This document shows positions 44,801-52,971 of a DNA stretch of 64,000 nt, in pieces (the first letter of the stretch is position 1; each line of letters starts with the position of its first letter). The position numbers and the translations under genes were made by a program. Below the pieces are notes generated by a model that worked only from the letters and a program-made list of their open reading frames with translations, was not told where the DNA came from and did not search any database. The stretch is from Streptomyces hygroscopicus subsp. hygroscopicus (GTDB lineage: Bacteria; Actinomycetota; Actinomycetes; Streptomycetales; Streptomycetaceae): contig NZ_BSSM01000004.1 of NCBI RefSeq assembly GCF_030269125.1, positions 186,001 through 250,000 of the forward strand. The letters run 5' to 3'.

Positions 44801-45927
44801 ACGCGCTCGCCGTGATCGACAGGGCGGAGAGCCTGGCCACCCCGGTGGCCGCGGGTGCCCTGGCCGTCGTCCTCAACAACCTCGGCGCGACGCTCGTCTC
44901 CATGGGCAGAGCCGAAGAGGCACTGGAGCCGATCCGCCGCGGGCTCGCCATCCGACGGAGCCTCGCGGCGGACGACGGCGTCCCGAACGAGCTGTTCTGG
45001 AGCTCCCTCCTCCAGTACGGGTCCGCCCTGACCGAACTGCGCCGTCTCGACGAGGCGAGGGAGGCCGCCGAGGAGTGCCTGGAAGTCGGCTCCGAACTCG
45101 TCCGCCGCAAGATGTCCCGCCCCAGGGTGGAGGCGCAGGCGCAGATCATGCTCGCCGAGAACCTGATCGACCTCGCCCGGAGGAACCCGGGCCACCGGCA
45201 GGATCTACGCAGGGCGAAGCGGCTCGTGGACGGGGCCGTCCGCAACTACGACCGCGACATCAAGAACCTGCCGGGCGATCACTTGGGCGAGTACGCCGCT
45301 CTGCTGTCCGTCGCCGTCGACCTCTACCACGCCCTCGGCCGACGCCGCTCGGCGCGTTCCGCGATCCGCCGGGTGATGATCGTCCGCCGCCTCCTGGTCC
45401 GCCGTGACCCCGAGCAGCACGGCGTCAGCGTGGCGGCCGAGCTCGAAGCCCGCGCCCGGGACTGCCTGGAGGCCGGGCAGCCCGACCAGGCGGAGGGCCT
45501 GCTCGGCGAGGCGGTCGCCCTCCGGCAGGTGATCCTGGAGGTGTGCGCTCTGCCCACCGACCGGTTCGCCCTGGCCAACACCCTCGCCCAGTACGCCCAC
45601 GCACTCTCCCTGATGGGCCGTCAGCGCGACGCCCTGCCCCATCTGTACAAGGCGCTGGAGCTGACGCGCGAGGTGGAGCCGCACGCCGAGCCCGACCAGT
45701 ACGCGCTCGCCGTCGCGACCTGTCACTACAACCTCGCGGACACCCTCCCCTGGACCGGCGCCTTCGACGAGGCACTGCGCGAGGTGGCGGCCGCGGAGAG
45801 GAGCCTCGCCCCGCTCGCCGACCTGGACCCCGGGCTGCACGCGCGCGAGACGGCCGACTGCGCCCGGCTGCGCGCCGAGATCGTCAGGGCGGCGGAGCAC
45901 GGCCTGCCCGAACGGCGTCGCCCCTGA
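41875..45927 (+). CDS. Trypsin-like protease - STAND NTPase - TPR protein
   Basis: 1350-aa multidomain protein. Residues 1-205: trypsin-fold protease with His37 (LTARHVLDG), Asp68 (AAHVDAALL) and Ser158 (SGQSGAALF). Residues 245-500: STAND/AP-ATPase-like domain with HGREHLLTEL, Walker A GPGGAGKS (272-279) and Walker B LILVADYAE (319-327). Residues about 598-661: Pro/Ala/Gly-rich linker. Residues about 700-1340: TPR superhelix (RSEEALDVLRDALAVIDRAE, AEEALEPIRRGLAIRRSLA and others). This is the plan of an NTP-gated effector: sensor TPRs, NTPase switch and protease output. A TTA codon at 43057-43059 (residue 395) implies bldA-dependent translation. TTG start with GGGGG upstream. Ends before a strong bidirectional terminator. 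Confidence 0.9.
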   Translation: MELSRIVAVLLPGAEQGYGGNGTGYLLGRRLVLTARHVLDGRTTCDVQVPGGRAVPCTVLWRGAAHVDAALLLAETDVQEQVAPVRWGRLVTARHQPCDVAGYPQAGRRADGGLDLQQPRATLVPGTGALSHRYTVELASAPPADPARRAPSPWSGQSGAALFSGGLLTGVVVTDVSGWGLPRWEAVPVYALLADARFTDLVTRHTAAAPVWEPVDLQSLVAPAADWRVRSPATLLDQRAEVVRFHGREHLLTELIDDWCDGDGVRLAVLTGPGGAGKSRLARELCTRLRDRHGWVPGWLDERGPAEQLDVLAEVDRPLILVADYAELRIAQLTALLTVLDRRPDGRPPVRLLLTARAKGETTGGWWDQLRTRTRETRNLTYDALHHELPPLTELPDREAHYRDALADLARRLPEALPRVLRDVTGDWTGRVALVAPRDVSAPEYGSALTLHMTALTDLLATHPATRPDDTGLRVEEQLLLHERAYWEDSAAGRPRLAEAGPVPLADAVGTAVLTAGAEPALAAPLLRSSPGFRTADAPTVDQGTAWLAEMYPAPGDSCWGALQPDRLGEYHVGDRTRADTDLVTLPLLTLARAGTAPWRSGAGGPASAGEPESYSGSRSPGPDRPAPADVRTREPASAGSPGPFPTRTGQPPTAGAPPSPSTARTLLAALVTLSRVTGIPRHWDPVARALDEALAREPALAGTVMEAATLTESPEPLLDALHRLTDAPDTDPELLLELLDRLGAGRSRVLAGWATRTAATAARGLPPVLRAAALVHEAGWRQAAGDHVTALRRCEEALRLYDSGEAEATPAARFAALLTTARSHRWTAEFDAALAALGLAAGLVDALAPAEQTLAEAEILGERARVLVGGGDDDAARSLQEQRVTILDSLADGGDPVVLERLADAEAELAHTLNRKGEFRAAAQVLSESTVRGLRQMAEERPDALGHDAMGSLVGRANRLRALGRSEEALDVLRDALAVIDRAESLATPVAAGALAVVLNNLGATLVSMGRAEEALEPIRRGLAIRRSLAADDGVPNELFWSSLLQYGSALTELRRLDEAREAAEECLEVGSELVRRKMSRPRVEAQAQIMLAENLIDLARRNPGHRQDLRRAKRLVDGAVRNYDRDIKNLPGDHLGEYAALLSVAVDLYHALGRRRSARSAIRRVMIVRRLLVRRDPEQHGVSVAAELEARARDCLEAGQPDQAEGLLGEAVALRQVILEVCALPTDRFALANTLAQYAHALSLMGRQRDALPHLYKALELTREVEPHAEPDQYALAVATCHYNLADTLPWTGAFDEALREVAAAERSLAPLADLDPGLHARETADCARLRAEIVRAAEHGLPERRRP

Positions 45928-46050
45928 CGGCCTGGTCGCCGGCCGGGGAGTCGCCGTGCGACGCGTCGGTCTCGCCTGGGCGCGGCCCGGCGAGTGGTCG
46001 CCGGCCCGCCCGACCGGCCGACTCGCCGACGGATTCCTGCCGCTCACATA

Positions 46051-46083
46051 AAGGAGGCGGCTCCCGCAAGGAGCCGCCTCCTT
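46051..46083. terminator. Bidirectional terminator between convergent genes
   Basis: 14-bp perfect stem AAGGAGGCGGCTCC / GGAGCCGCCTCCTT with a 5-nt loop, between the protease-NTPase gene and the convergent small membrane protein gene; AA/TT at the stem base give weak U-tracts on both strands. Confidence 0.85.
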
Positions 46084-46092
46084 CCCGCGCGG

Positions 46093-46356
46093 TCAGCGCG
46101 AGCGTCCCGTCACCACGCGATAGAGCAGCAGCACGATCACGGAACCCACGATCGCGGCGATCCAGGTGGAGAGACTGAAGAAGCCGTTGATCGAGTGGAC
46201 GCCGAGGATCACCTTGCCCAGCCAGCCGCCGAGCAGCCCGCCCGCGATGCCGATCAGCATCGTCACCAGGCAGCCGCCCGGGTCCTTGCCGGGGGTCAGT
46301 GCCTTGGCGATGGCGCCCGCGATGAGGCCGATCAGGATCCAGGCGATGATGCCCAC
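46093..46356 (-). CDS. GlsB/YeaQ/YmgE-family small membrane protein
   Basis: 87-aa membrane protein, three hydrophobic segments. The glycine-rich core GIIAWILIGLIAGAIAKAL, LIGIAGGLLGGWLG and WIAAIVGSVIVLLLYRVV is diagnostic of the family (also called transglycosylase-associated). Start at GTG 46356 with GGAAGGAA upstream; the open frame continues to 46425 but without homology. Often general-stress induced; molecular role unknown. Confidence 0.88.
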   Translation of the reverse strand: MGIIAWILIGLIAGAIAKALTPGKDPGGCLVTMLIGIAGGLLGGWLGKVILGVHSINGFFSLSTWIAAIVGSVIVLLLYRVVTGRSR

Positions 46357-46837
46357 GAGGATGTTCCTTCCGTTCCGCTGCGGGCCCCGGGGCGGGGCTC
46401 CCACGTACTTCCGCATATCCCGCACGGAGCGGCGTATGCGGGACGAAGGTCCTCACTTCGTCCAGGACCGGCGCGGCCCGCCGCTCGGCGGGGCGCGGAC
46501 CCGGAGTGACCGGCGTCGAAGATCCCCGCGCGTGTGCGGTGGGAGAGGGGCGCGTCCGAGGGAGCGGTGCGCGGCCCGTGCCGGAACCGGTCCTGCGAAC
46601 GCACCCGGGTGAACAAGCCGCGCATCCGTTTCGGGGCCGGGCGGGGGGAGACTCCTGAACTGCACCCACCAGCGCGGACTCCCCGGAGTGCGATGCAGAC
46701 AGCTGAGGAGTGGTTCCCATGCAGCCGGTCCCCGGATCCCAGCGGAGACCCCCGTCCGCAGGTCGGACAGGCGCTCGCTGTTGCCCGCAGCCGTCACAGC
46801 CCCCCGCGCCGACGCGACCCAGTCCCAGGCCCAGGCC
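46357..46837. other. Gene-free stretch before the YihY gene
   Basis: About 480 bp between divergent genes. No reading frame shows family resemblance. A GAGGAG ribosome-like site precedes an ATG at 46719, but that frame is proline/arginine rich and ends at once inside the next gene. Confidence 0.35.
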
Positions 46838-47851
46838 ATGAAACTCCTTGAGCGCGCCGACGGCTTCCAAAGGCGCCACCACTGGGTGGGTCTGCCGCTC
46901 GCCGTCGTGTACAAGTTCTACGACGACCAGGCCCTGTACCTCGCGGCCCTGCTCACCTACTACGGCTTCCTCTCGCTCTTTCCGCTGCTCCTGATCCTCG
47001 TCGCCGTCCTGAGCACCTTCCTCAGCAGCGATCCCGCTCTGCGGCAACGGGTCATGGATTCGGCGCTGAGCGAGTTCCCGGTCATCGGTGACCAGCTCGG
47101 GCACAACATCCACTCCTTCCACGGCAGCGGGGTCGCACTCGCCGCGGGCATCGTCGGCAGCGTCTATGGTTCGCTCGGCGTCGCCCAGGCCGCGCAGTAC
47201 GCCCTCAACAAGATCTGGGCGGTCCCCCGGCACGCCCGCCCGGATCCCTTTCGCTCGCGCCTGAAGGGGCTGGTCTTCCTGCTGCTCCTCGCGGTCGGTC
47301 TGTGCGCGTCCACCCTGCTGTCGGTGGCGGCCTCGCAGAGTCAGCTGTTCGGCGTGCGGCTGAGGGGCGGAACCTGGCTCGCCGCGACCGCGGGGTCGGT
47401 GGGTCTGAACGCCCTTCTGCTGCTTCTGAGTTACCGGTTGCTGACGCAGCGAGCCCTGCCGCTGCGCCGACTCGCCGGATTCGCGCTGGGGGGTGCCTGC
47501 GCGTGGCAGGCGCTGCAGTGGGTGGGCTCCTACTACGTCAGCCACGTGCTGCGCGGGGCCACCGCCACCTACGGCATGTTCGGCATCGTCCTGGGCCTGC
47601 TGGCCTGGCTCTACGTCGGGGCCCTGATCTTCATCGCGGCGGCCGAGGCGGGGGCCGTGTGGGTCATGCGCCTGTGGCCCCGCAGTCTGCTGACGCCGTT
47701 CACGGACCGGGTACGGCTCAGCGCGGCGGACCGCCGTGCCTACCGGTCGTACGCCGCCACCGAGGCATTCAAGGGATTCCAGAAGGTCAGCGTGCGCTTC
47801 GAGCCGCCGCCCGAGCCCGAGCACGGGGAACCGCCGGACGGAAGGCCCTGA
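46838..47851 (+). CDS. YihY/BrkB-family integral membrane protein
   Basis: 337-aa membrane protein with six hydrophobic helices and the family signatures FYDDQALYLAALLTYYGFLSLFPLLL and YGMFGIVLGLLAWLYVGALIFIAAAE. Once misannotated as RNase BN; the real function (possibly transport or envelope) is open. The start is uncertain: ATG 46838 begins directly before the conserved domain, but lacks a clear ribosome site, and the frame stays open to 46688. A soluble tail of about 40 residues ends it. Confidence 0.9.
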   Translation: MKLLERADGFQRRHHWVGLPLAVVYKFYDDQALYLAALLTYYGFLSLFPLLLILVAVLSTFLSSDPALRQRVMDSALSEFPVIGDQLGHNIHSFHGSGVALAAGIVGSVYGSLGVAQAAQYALNKIWAVPRHARPDPFRSRLKGLVFLLLLAVGLCASTLLSVAASQSQLFGVRLRGGTWLAATAGSVGLNALLLLLSYRLLTQRALPLRRLAGFALGGACAWQALQWVGSYYVSHVLRGATATYGMFGIVLGLLAWLYVGALIFIAAAEAGAVWVMRLWPRSLLTPFTDRVRLSAADRRAYRSYAATEAFKGFQKVSVRFEPPPEPEHGEPPDGRP

Positions 47852-47931
47852 GGGCAGGTCCCCGGGACGCGGTCCGCCGCGGCGCGCGCCGGACCGGTGG
47901 ACACCCGCGGGGACCGGCGGGGCCCCGGCCG

Positions 47932-48250
47932 TCAGGCTTGGACGGTGGGGCGGACGACGATCTCGCTGACGTCGACGCCGTCGCGCTGCGCGATCGCGGA
48001 ACCGATCGCGTGGGCGACGGCCGAGGGCGGCATGGCGATCTCGTCGCGCTGCCGGGCCGGCGCCGCCGCTGCTTCCGGGCTCCCTCCCTTGCCCACGCCC
48101 TCCGTGTGGGTGAAGCCCGGTGAGACGAGGGTGACGCGCAGGTCGGACCGGACTCCTGGCGCAGCCCTTCGGCAAGGACTTCGACCGCCGTCTTCGGGGC
48201 CGCGTACACGCCTTGGGGTGACTTCGCGACGTAGGCCGCGGTGGGTCGCG
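47932..48250 (-). pseudogene. SDR C-terminal remnant (collapsed SDR/TetR pair I)
   Basis: On the minus strand, 48250-48160 reads AAYVAKSPQGVYAAPKTAVEVLAEGLRQESG, the active-site YxxxK region of a short-chain dehydrogenase (here YAAPK, the catalytic Tyr-Lys pair preserved). Near 48155 the homology moves to another frame, VTLVSPGFTHTEGVGKG, and ends VSEIVVRPTVQA at 47932. The N-terminal half with the cofactor site is absent. On the other strand a TetR C-terminus begins exactly where this one breaks off. Confidence 0.7.
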
Positions 48251-48401
48251 CGGCCGCCGGGACGATCCGCACCGGCATCGGCCCCACCGACCTTCTCTCC
48301 GCCCTCGAAGGCATCGCCCTCACCTCGGCGAAACCCGAACAACGGAGGCAGGGGAACGCCTGCTCGACCTCACCCTGGACGGCCTGACGGCCCGCCCCTG
48401 A
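48229..48401 (+). pseudogene. TetR C-terminal remnant (collapsed SDR/TetR pair I)
   Basis: Plus strand 48255-48340 reads AGTIRTGIGPTDLLSALEGIALTSAKPEQRRQ, a typical end of a TetR ligand domain, then shifts frame by one base and finishes ERLLDLTLDGLTARP with a stop at 48399-48401. The DNA-binding half is missing. With the adjoining SDR remnant it forms a divergent pair whose 5' halves and shared promoter are gone. Confidence 0.65.
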
Positions 48402-48445
48402 ACGCCGCTGCGGAGTGAGGACGCGCTCCGGCGCCGCTCAGGTCC

Positions 48446-50305
48446 TCAAGCCGAGATGCCGTACGACCGCAACTTGCGGTACAGGCTGCTCCGTGACATG
48501 CCGAGGTGCGTCGCGGCGGCCACGCGGTTCCCGCCCTTGTCCCGCAGCGCCGCGATGATCGCGTCCCGTTCGGCGGCCTCGATCCGGGTGAGGATCTTGT
48601 GGGACCGGGTCTGGCAGTAGTTCGGCAGGTCCTGGTCCTGGATCTCCCCCACCGGCCGCGTCCGCAGCGCATGGGTCAGCGCCTCGCGCAGCTGTGAGAC
48701 ATTGCGGGGCCAGGTGTACTGGGCGACGGTCCGCGCGGCCGCGGGGGAGAGGCGCACCCGCCGGCCCGGCGCGATCTCCTCCAGGACCCGGCTGACGATG
48801 AGCGTCAGGTCCTCGGTACGGCATCGAAGCGGCGGGATGGTCACGGCGACCTCGAAGTGCCCGAGGAGCGAGTGGAATGGCAGGTCGGAGTCGAGGCTCG
48901 AGTCCGAGACCGTCGCCGCGAAGGTGACGGGAGCCGTCGTCGAGCCGAGGGTCGTGAACAGCTTGTCGATGCGCTCGACCCCGTCCGTGCTCGCCTGGTC
49001 GATGTTCCGGACGATGCACAGGGTCTGTTCGCGGGTGCTGCCCAGCAGCGCGTCGAGGTCGGTCTCCGCGCCGGAGTGCAACTGGCTCGCGTCGACGGCG
49101 ACGCTGCGGCCGCAGGGGTGGTCGGCGTGGAAGAGCTCGGCGAGGAGGGTGAACTTGCCCGTCCCCGTTTCGCCGAGGACGATCGTCGGGGCCTTCGCGG
49201 CGAGGGCGTCGCGCAGTTCCGAACAGGCGCGGATCCACGCCGGGGACGAGCCGGACGCGATCGGCACGTGCGGTCGGCGCAGATCGCCGACGAGACCTCT
49301 GGTCGCGGCACCCGCCGTCGCCACCCGCGGCAGGACCCGGTCGTCGAACTCCGGGCCGGGGGCCGGGGGCCGGGGCTGCGACGCCTCGCCGGTCACGGCC
49401 TCGGCGATGACGACGATGCCCGCCGTGTCGGAGCCCGAGACGATCCGGGTCCCGCGTATCCGGATGATCCGGCCGGACGAGAAGGCCATCGTCTCGCTGA
49501 CGCGGTCGCGGCGGGCCATGAGGAAGGTCGCGTGCTCCCGGACGGCCAGCTGCTCGACCGGGTCGAACATGGCCTGGGCCGCGGCATTGGCCATGAACAC
49601 GGAGTTCGCGAAGGCGAACACCGCCTGCCGGGTCGAGCGGGCGTCGGCCCTCAGGTAGGTCTCGAAGAGTGCCTGCTGGGCCTGGTTGCGGTCGAGCAGG
49701 AGATTGCGTGCGATGTCCTTGGCCGCCGACTTGACGAGCGTGTGCACGAGCGGGCTCCACGCGTCGGCCAGCGTGGAGATGTCGAGGATGCCCTCGATGC
49801 GCCCGGTCAACGGGTCGAAGACCGGCGCGCCGGTGCAGGCGAAGGCCTGCAACTCCTCCGTGAAGTGCTCGGGGCCGACCACGGACACGGCCTGCCCCGC
49901 CTCCAGGACGGTCCCGACCCCGTTGGTGCCCTTCTTGGCCTCGGCGTAGTTGTACCCCGGGGCGAAGTCCACCCGGTCGAGCAGCCGTCCGACCGCCGAG
50001 GAGGAGTCCCGGCGCTGCACCAAGCGGGCCTGGCTGTCGGTGAGCGCGATGACCAGCGGCAGGTCGGTGGTGTCGTTGCCGAGCTGGTCGAGGACCGGCT
50101 CCGCGCAGCGGACGAGGCGGGACCTGGTGTCGATGTCGTCCCTGAAGTCCGTCGGCGGACGGGTGATGTCGACCCCTGCCCGCTGACTGCGCACCCATGA
50201 CGCGGCGAGGACGTCGGGAACGCCCGCGGCACCCTGGTGCCCGTATTCCAGGAAGTCGGCTCGAGCCGCCGCCATACGCAGCAGCCTGCTGTTCCTGTCC
50301 GGCAT
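48446..50305 (-). CDS. AcoR-like GAF/AAA/Fis-type transcriptional regulator
   Basis: 619-aa regulator. Residues 60-320: GAF and PAS-like sensor region (GYNYAEAKKGTNGVGT, GAPVFDPLTGRIEGILDIST are typical of AcoR relatives). Residues 370-530: AAA+ domain with Walker A GETGTGKF, but no GAFTGA loop, and a degenerate Walker B (TLCIVRNIDQ lacks the acidic pair). C-terminus: Fis-type helix-turn-helix (NRVAAATHLGMSRSSLYRKLRSYG). The ATG at 50305 has AAGGAGG five nt upstream. Divergent from the ketone carboxylase operon, as the acetone-carboxylase activators of proteobacteria are; probably its ketone- or alcohol-responsive regulator, working without sigma-54. Confidence 0.9.
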   Translation of the reverse strand: MPDRNSRLLRMAAARADFLEYGHQGAAGVPDVLAASWVRSQRAGVDITRPPTDFRDDIDTRSRLVRCAEPVLDQLGNDTTDLPLVIALTDSQARLVQRRDSSSAVGRLLDRVDFAPGYNYAEAKKGTNGVGTVLEAGQAVSVVGPEHFTEELQAFACTGAPVFDPLTGRIEGILDISTLADAWSPLVHTLVKSAAKDIARNLLLDRNQAQQALFETYLRADARSTRQAVFAFANSVFMANAAAQAMFDPVEQLAVREHATFLMARRDRVSETMAFSSGRIIRIRGTRIVSGSDTAGIVVIAEAVTGEASQPRPPAPGPEFDDRVLPRVATAGAATRGLVGDLRRPHVPIASGSSPAWIRACSELRDALAAKAPTIVLGETGTGKFTLLAELFHADHPCGRSVAVDASQLHSGAETDLDALLGSTREQTLCIVRNIDQASTDGVERIDKLFTTLGSTTAPVTFAATVSDSSLDSDLPFHSLLGHFEVAVTIPPLRCRTEDLTLIVSRVLEEIAPGRRVRLSPAAARTVAQYTWPRNVSQLREALTHALRTRPVGEIQDQDLPNYCQTRSHKILTRIEAAERDAIIAALRDKGGNRVAAATHLGMSRSSLYRKLRSYGISA

Positions 50306-50398
50306 GCGGCCTCCTTGTCGCGGCCCCGACACGTGCGGCCCTCACGCGTCGGCCCCTCATGATGCCTGCGCCGGTGGCTCGAACCAACCGGCGTGCGT

Positions 50399-50413
50399 GT
50401 CCCAAGTTGGGAC
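50399..50413. promoter_or_regulatory. Palindrome in the carboxylase/regulator intergenic region
   Basis: GTCCCAA-G-TTGGGAC, 7-bp perfect arms, in the 241-bp region between the divergent starts. Candidate operator for the AcoR-like regulator. A 9-bp direct repeat GTTGCAGCC (50516-50524, 50528-50536) lies just before the ribosome site of the first structural gene. Confidence 0.45.
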
Positions 50414-50546
50414 GGCCAGGAACCGTGGGACGCCAGCACCTTGGATCTCACCGTCGAGGGCGACGGCCGGGCCGGAGCTCACCTCGGGCAACGGCCGCGT
50501 CGCTCCCGCGAATCCGTTGCAGCCCGAGTTGCAGCCAAGGAGTGGC

Positions 50547-52460
50547 ATGGAAACCCTCATCAACATCGACAACGGTGGGACCCTCACCGATATCTGCGTC
50601 TGGGACGGCACCGGCTTCACCTTCACCAAGACGCTCACCACGCCCCACGACCTCTCCGAGTGCCTGTTCACCGGCATGGAGAAGGCTTCGGCGGCCCTGT
50701 ACGGCACGCCCGACATCGAGCGGCTGCTGCACGCGACCCAGCACATCCGGTACTCGACCACTCAGGGTACGAACGCGCTCGTCGAGCGGCGCGGCCCGAT
50801 GATCGGCATCCTCACGCCCCTGTCGGGCCTCGGACCGGCGATGCGGTCCACGCCCGCGGAGGACGAACTGTTCGAGAGCCTCGTCGGCGACCGCCTCTTC
50901 ACCATCGACATGGACGCCGACGACGAGGCGATCGACTTCGAGGTCGTCCAGCAGGTGAACCGGCTGGCCACACTCGGCGCCGCCCGCGTGGTCGTCGCGG
51001 GCGGCGACCCGGAGCAGGAGCGCCGGCTGCGGACGGTCCTGCTGCGCAAGTTCCCCCGGCACCTGCTCGGGTCCATCCCGGTCATCTACAGCTGGGACCT
51101 GGCCGGCGACCGCAACGACGCCCGCCGGGTCTGGTCGTGCGTCATCAACTCCTTCCTCCACCCGACGATGGAACGGTTCCTCTACAGTGCCGAGCGGCGC
51201 CTGAAGACCTACAAGGTCCTGAACCCGCTGCTCGTCTACCGCAACGACGGCGCCTCCTCGCGGGTCGCCAAGTCGGTCGCGCTCAAGACCTACTCCTCCG
51301 GCCCCCGCGGCGGGCTGGAGGGCACGGCGGCGCTGGCCCGTGCGTACGGGCTCGCGCACACCCTCATGATCGACATCGGGGGGACGACGACCGACGTCGG
51401 CGTGGTCGCCGGTGACCGCGTCGAGGCCGACGAGCGGGGCACGATCAGGGGCGTCCCGGTCTCCTACCCGATGAGCAACGTCCACTCCAAGGGAGTGGGC
51501 GGGTCCTCCGTCATCGCCGTCGAGGACGGGCGGATCACGGTCGGCCCCGCGTCCGTGGGGGCGGCCCCCGGGCCGGCGTGCTTCGGCTTCGGCGGCAAAC
51601 AGGCCACGATCACCGATGTCAATCTGCTCCTCGGTGTCCTCGACCCGGACACCTATCTCGACGGCACGTTCAGGCTGGACCCGGACCGCTCGCGTGCCGT
51701 CATCACCGACACCATCGCGACCCCGCTCGGGATCGGCCTCGAAGAGGCCCTGGTCCGGATGGAGCAGGCGTACTTCGAGGCGCTGTCCTCGTCGTTCGCG
51801 CACCTGGTGACCGAGGAGACGACCCTGGCCGCGTTCGGCGGGGCCGGGCCGATGAGCGCGGCCGGCGCCGCCCGCCCCGCGGGAGTGCGGCAGGTCCTCG
51901 TACCGCGTACGGCGGCGGTCTTCTCCGCGTTCGGGATCTCCTTCTCGGACGTGGGCAAGACCTACGAGGTCGGCGCCCCCAAGCCGACGACCGAGTCGGC
52001 GAGGCAGACGTACGACGAACTCCTCGTCCGGGCCGAGCGGGACATGTTCCAGGAGGGCTACGCGCTCGCCGACTGCGAGACGGCCTGGGAGCTCAGCGTC
52101 GAGGAGCAGGACGGGACGCCGGTGGCGCGCTTCCCCTACCTCCCCGGCGCACCGGTCGAGCACCCGGGCCGGGAGGTGTCCCTCCGGCTCACCGTCACCG
52201 CCCCGCTGCCCCACCCCGAAGTGACCCCGGGTCAGGAGACCGAGGTCCGGCCGGCCCCGGTCGCGGGGACGCGCAAGGTGCGCTCGGCGGCCGACCGGGT
52301 CGACGAGGTGCCGGTCCATGTCCTGACCGAACTCGGCCCCGGGGACAGCGCCGCGGGTCCGGCGATCGTCGAGGGCCCCTTCTTCACCGCCCGGGTCCTG
52401 CCCGGCTGGACGTTCCGGGTCACCTCGGCCGGCGACCTCCTGCTCCACGACACCCTCTGA
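50547..52460 (+). CDS. Ketone carboxylase subunit, HyuA-like (acetophenone carboxylase alpha type)
   Basis: 637-aa actin-like ATPase of the hydantoinase A/oxoprolinase family. N-terminal phosphate loop NIDNGGTLTDICVW (residues 5-18), TTQGTNALVERRG, the second loop MIDIGGTTTDVGVV (about 274) and GPASVGAAPGPACFGFGG. In acetone and acetophenone carboxylases such subunits activate bicarbonate and the ketone by ATP-dependent phosphorylation. ATG at 50547 with AAGGAG upstream. First gene of the operon; about 69 kDa, like the alpha subunit of acetophenone carboxylase. Confidence 0.9.
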   Translation: METLINIDNGGTLTDICVWDGTGFTFTKTLTTPHDLSECLFTGMEKASAALYGTPDIERLLHATQHIRYSTTQGTNALVERRGPMIGILTPLSGLGPAMRSTPAEDELFESLVGDRLFTIDMDADDEAIDFEVVQQVNRLATLGAARVVVAGGDPEQERRLRTVLLRKFPRHLLGSIPVIYSWDLAGDRNDARRVWSCVINSFLHPTMERFLYSAERRLKTYKVLNPLLVYRNDGASSRVAKSVALKTYSSGPRGGLEGTAALARAYGLAHTLMIDIGGTTTDVGVVAGDRVEADERGTIRGVPVSYPMSNVHSKGVGGSSVIAVEDGRITVGPASVGAAPGPACFGFGGKQATITDVNLLLGVLDPDTYLDGTFRLDPDRSRAVITDTIATPLGIGLEEALVRMEQAYFEALSSSFAHLVTEETTLAAFGGAGPMSAAGAARPAGVRQVLVPRTAAVFSAFGISFSDVGKTYEVGAPKPTTESARQTYDELLVRAERDMFQEGYALADCETAWELSVEEQDGTPVARFPYLPGAPVEHPGREVSLRLTVTAPLPHPEVTPGQETEVRPAPVAGTRKVRSAADRVDEVPVHVLTELGPGDSAAGPAIVEGPFFTARVLPGWTFRVTSAGDLLLHDTL

Positions 52461-52507
52461 CCCCCGACCCCCGACCTTTTGGTCTTCCGATCCCGAAGGA
52501 GGGCTCC

Positions 52508-52936
52508 ATGCGAGTCCCCATGACCGAGTACCTGGTCATCGACCTGGACACCGAACGCTGGGTGTGCCGCGTCTGCGCCCACGACATGGGCAGCGCGCAC
52601 GGCAACTACAAGGAGGGGACCCTCGTTCACGACCGGGACCCCCGCGAGATCCACCAGCCGATCATCGACCCCGAGCGGTACGAGTTCACCTTCTCCCCGG
52701 ACCCGGACTACTGCCGCATCCTCGAGTACTACTGCCCCGGCTGCGGCACCCAGATCGAGACCGAGTACATCCCGCCGGGCCACCCCCCGACGGTCGACAT
52801 GCTCATCGACGTCGCCGCGCTCCGGGCGCAGTGGGAGGCGCGCGGTGTGGACCCCGAGGAGGTCCACACCTACGGCCCCGGCGCCGACGCCCAGAAGTAC
52901 ACCGCCGCCCTCCGGGCCATCGGCCACATCCGCTGA
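52508..52936 (+). CDS. Ketone carboxylase small zinc-binding subunit
   Basis: 142-aa protein with cysteine pairs C20/C23 and C76/C79 (WVCRVCAHDMG and EYYCPGCGTQIETEY), a zinc-ribbon pattern found in the small (gamma or beta) subunit of acetone/acetophenone carboxylases. The order HyuA-like, 15-kDa zinc protein, HyuA-like, HyuB-like is that of acetophenone carboxylase genes. ATG at 52508 with AAGGAGG upstream, 47 bp after the previous stop. Confidence 0.9.
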   Translation: MRVPMTEYLVIDLDTERWVCRVCAHDMGSAHGNYKEGTLVHDRDPREIHQPIIDPERYEFTFSPDPDYCRILEYYCPGCGTQIETEYIPPGHPPTVDMLIDVAALRAQWEARGVDPEEVHTYGPGADAQKYTAALRAIGHIR

Positions 52937-52971
52937 CCGCGCCGCGCGCACACGACACCCCAGGGACACCC

